The position numbers were made by a program, and so were the translations under genes. DNA of 64,000 bases from assembly GCA_963920705.1 (NCBI GenBank), contig OY987227.1, positions 2,170,001 through 2,234,000 of the forward strand. The letters run 5' to 3'. This document shows, in pieces, positions 63,350-64,000 of this stretch; within the stretch, counting starts at the first letter, position 1, and every line of letters begins with the position of its first letter. The notes under the pieces were generated by a model that saw only the letters and a program-made list of their open reading frames with translations, did not search any database and was not told the origin of the DNA. The DNA is from Odiellus spinosus. Lineage: Eukaryota > Arthropoda > Arachnida > Opiliones > Phalangiidae.

Positions 63350-64000
63350 TAACCACTATTCAATCCTAGCCTTTAACGATAAGTCGCCAGCTCAGTTTTA
63401 GTTCCAAATAAATAAATTAATTTTTTCGGTAAGGTACACTAGGCTCTTGCGCTTCCCTTTAGATCAATTTTTTCGATCTTTTTGATGGGGCTTAGAATTT
63501 GCACCACGCTGCTTTTATAGCTTAGACGGTTCTCTTTATGAATTTAACCACTATTCAATCCTAGCCTTTAACGATAAGTCGCCAGCTCAGTTTTTGTTCC
63601 AGATGTAGAAATTAATTTTTTTCGGTAATGTACACTAGGCTCTTGCGCTTCCCTTTAGCTCAAATTTTTCGATCTTTTTGATGGGGCTTAGAATTTGCAA
63701 CACGCTGATTTTATAGCTTAGAAGGTTCTCTTTAAGAATTTAGCAACTATTCAATCCTAGTCTTTAACGATAAGTCGCCAGCTCAGTTTTAGTTCCAAAT
63801 GAAGAAATTAATTTTTTCGGTATGGTACACTAAGCTCTTGGGCTTCCCTTTAGATAAATTTTTTCGATATTTTTGATGGGGCTTAGAATTTGCACCACGC
63901 TGCTTTTATAGCTTAGACGGTTCTCTTTAAGAATTTAACCACTATTCAATCCTAGCCTTTAACGATAAGTCGCCAGCACAGTTTTAGTTCCAACTGAAGT
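63350..64000. repeat. 1,350-bp-offset block, second copy, cut by window edge
   Basis: Copy of 62000-62650. The first copy has CACGTTGC and TTTTTCAATC where this one has CACGCTGC and TTTTTCGATC. The block continues past the right edge. Confidence 0.74.

Larger units (their letters stand above)
3474..64000. repeat. Satellite DNA array, 195-bp monomer, head to tail
   Basis: The word GTCGCCAGCTCAG recurs at 3490, 3685, 3880, 4100, 4292, 4487 and so on to 63969, mostly 195 bases apart. This gives a little over 300 monomers over 60.5 kb. The landmark order in each monomer is: GTCGCCAGCTCAGTTTTAG, TTCCAAAT plus a variable A/T spacer, TTTTTTCGGTAAGGTACAC, TAGGCTCTTGGGCTTCCC, GATCAATTTTTTCGATC, GGGGCTTAGAATTTGCACC, GCTTAGACGGTTCTCTTTAAG, and CAATCCTAGCCTTTAACGA. 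All monomers seen run in the same orientation. I find no ORF of coding length, no transposon insertion and no unique DNA from 3474 to 64000. Variation is mainly single bases, short indels in A/T runs, and block deletions. The array is cut by the right edge in mid-monomer. Confidence 0.98.

Noticed and set aside
3474..64000. CRISPR-like regular repeats
   Set aside because: The whole 195-bp unit repeats, with no unique spacers between short repeats and no cas genes; the retroelement shows a eukaryotic genome.
3474..64000. CENP-B box within the monomer
   Set aside because: The TTTCGATC and TTTCGGTAAGG words share only the TTCG start; the A and CGGG core of the box are not in place.
3474..64000. 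Satellite as a coding tandem repeat
   Set aside because: Monomer length varies by non-multiples of three and stops occur in every frame; no long ORF appears on either strand.

Overview
The window has two parts. Positions 1 to about 3473 hold the 5' half of a decayed BEL/Pao-type LTR retrotransposon on the minus strand. From about 3474 to the right edge there is a single, uninterrupted head-to-tail satellite DNA array of about 60.5 kb. The BEL/Pao family and long satellite heterochromatin point to an animal genome. An arthropod, probably an insect, is my best guess, but nothing here fixes the species. No bacterial features, rRNA, tRNA genes or host protein-coding genes are visible.

Retrotransposon, read from right to left: putative 5' LTR (about 3164-3473), a primer-binding site matching the 3' end of animal tRNA-Phe (3143-3163), a leader of about 100 nt, then gag (start codon at 3037-3039), two CCHC zinc knuckles, an aspartic protease with a DSG active site, and a reverse transcriptase that runs off the left edge just after the palm domain. 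RNase H, integrase and the other LTR would lie outside the window. At least four frame changes and one internal stop separate these pieces, so the copy cannot make an intact polyprotein, although the RT segment itself is one open frame of about 1.4 kb.

Satellite: the basic monomer is 195 bp, AT-rich, with landmark word GTCGCCAGCTCAG and several T-tracts. I estimate a little over 300 copies, all in one orientation, with no inserted gene or transposon seen. It is not homogeneous. Groups of variants are copied together as higher-order blocks: a nested duplication at 4.9-10.0 kb; a 1,055-bp-offset duplication at 11.4-13.4 kb; exact 372-bp dimers (195+177) in three runs at 16-24 kb inside a larger 3.0-3.9 kb super-block; recurring 70-bp deleted monomers; a 2,528-bp-offset block at 51.4-55.9 kb; and 983-, 1,046-, 1,435- and 1,350-bp-offset copies elsewhere. 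Many units differ at just a few sites, which suggests recent unequal exchange. The most unusual content is this layered satellite architecture rather than any gene. A centromeric or pericentromeric location is plausible but not shown by the sequence.
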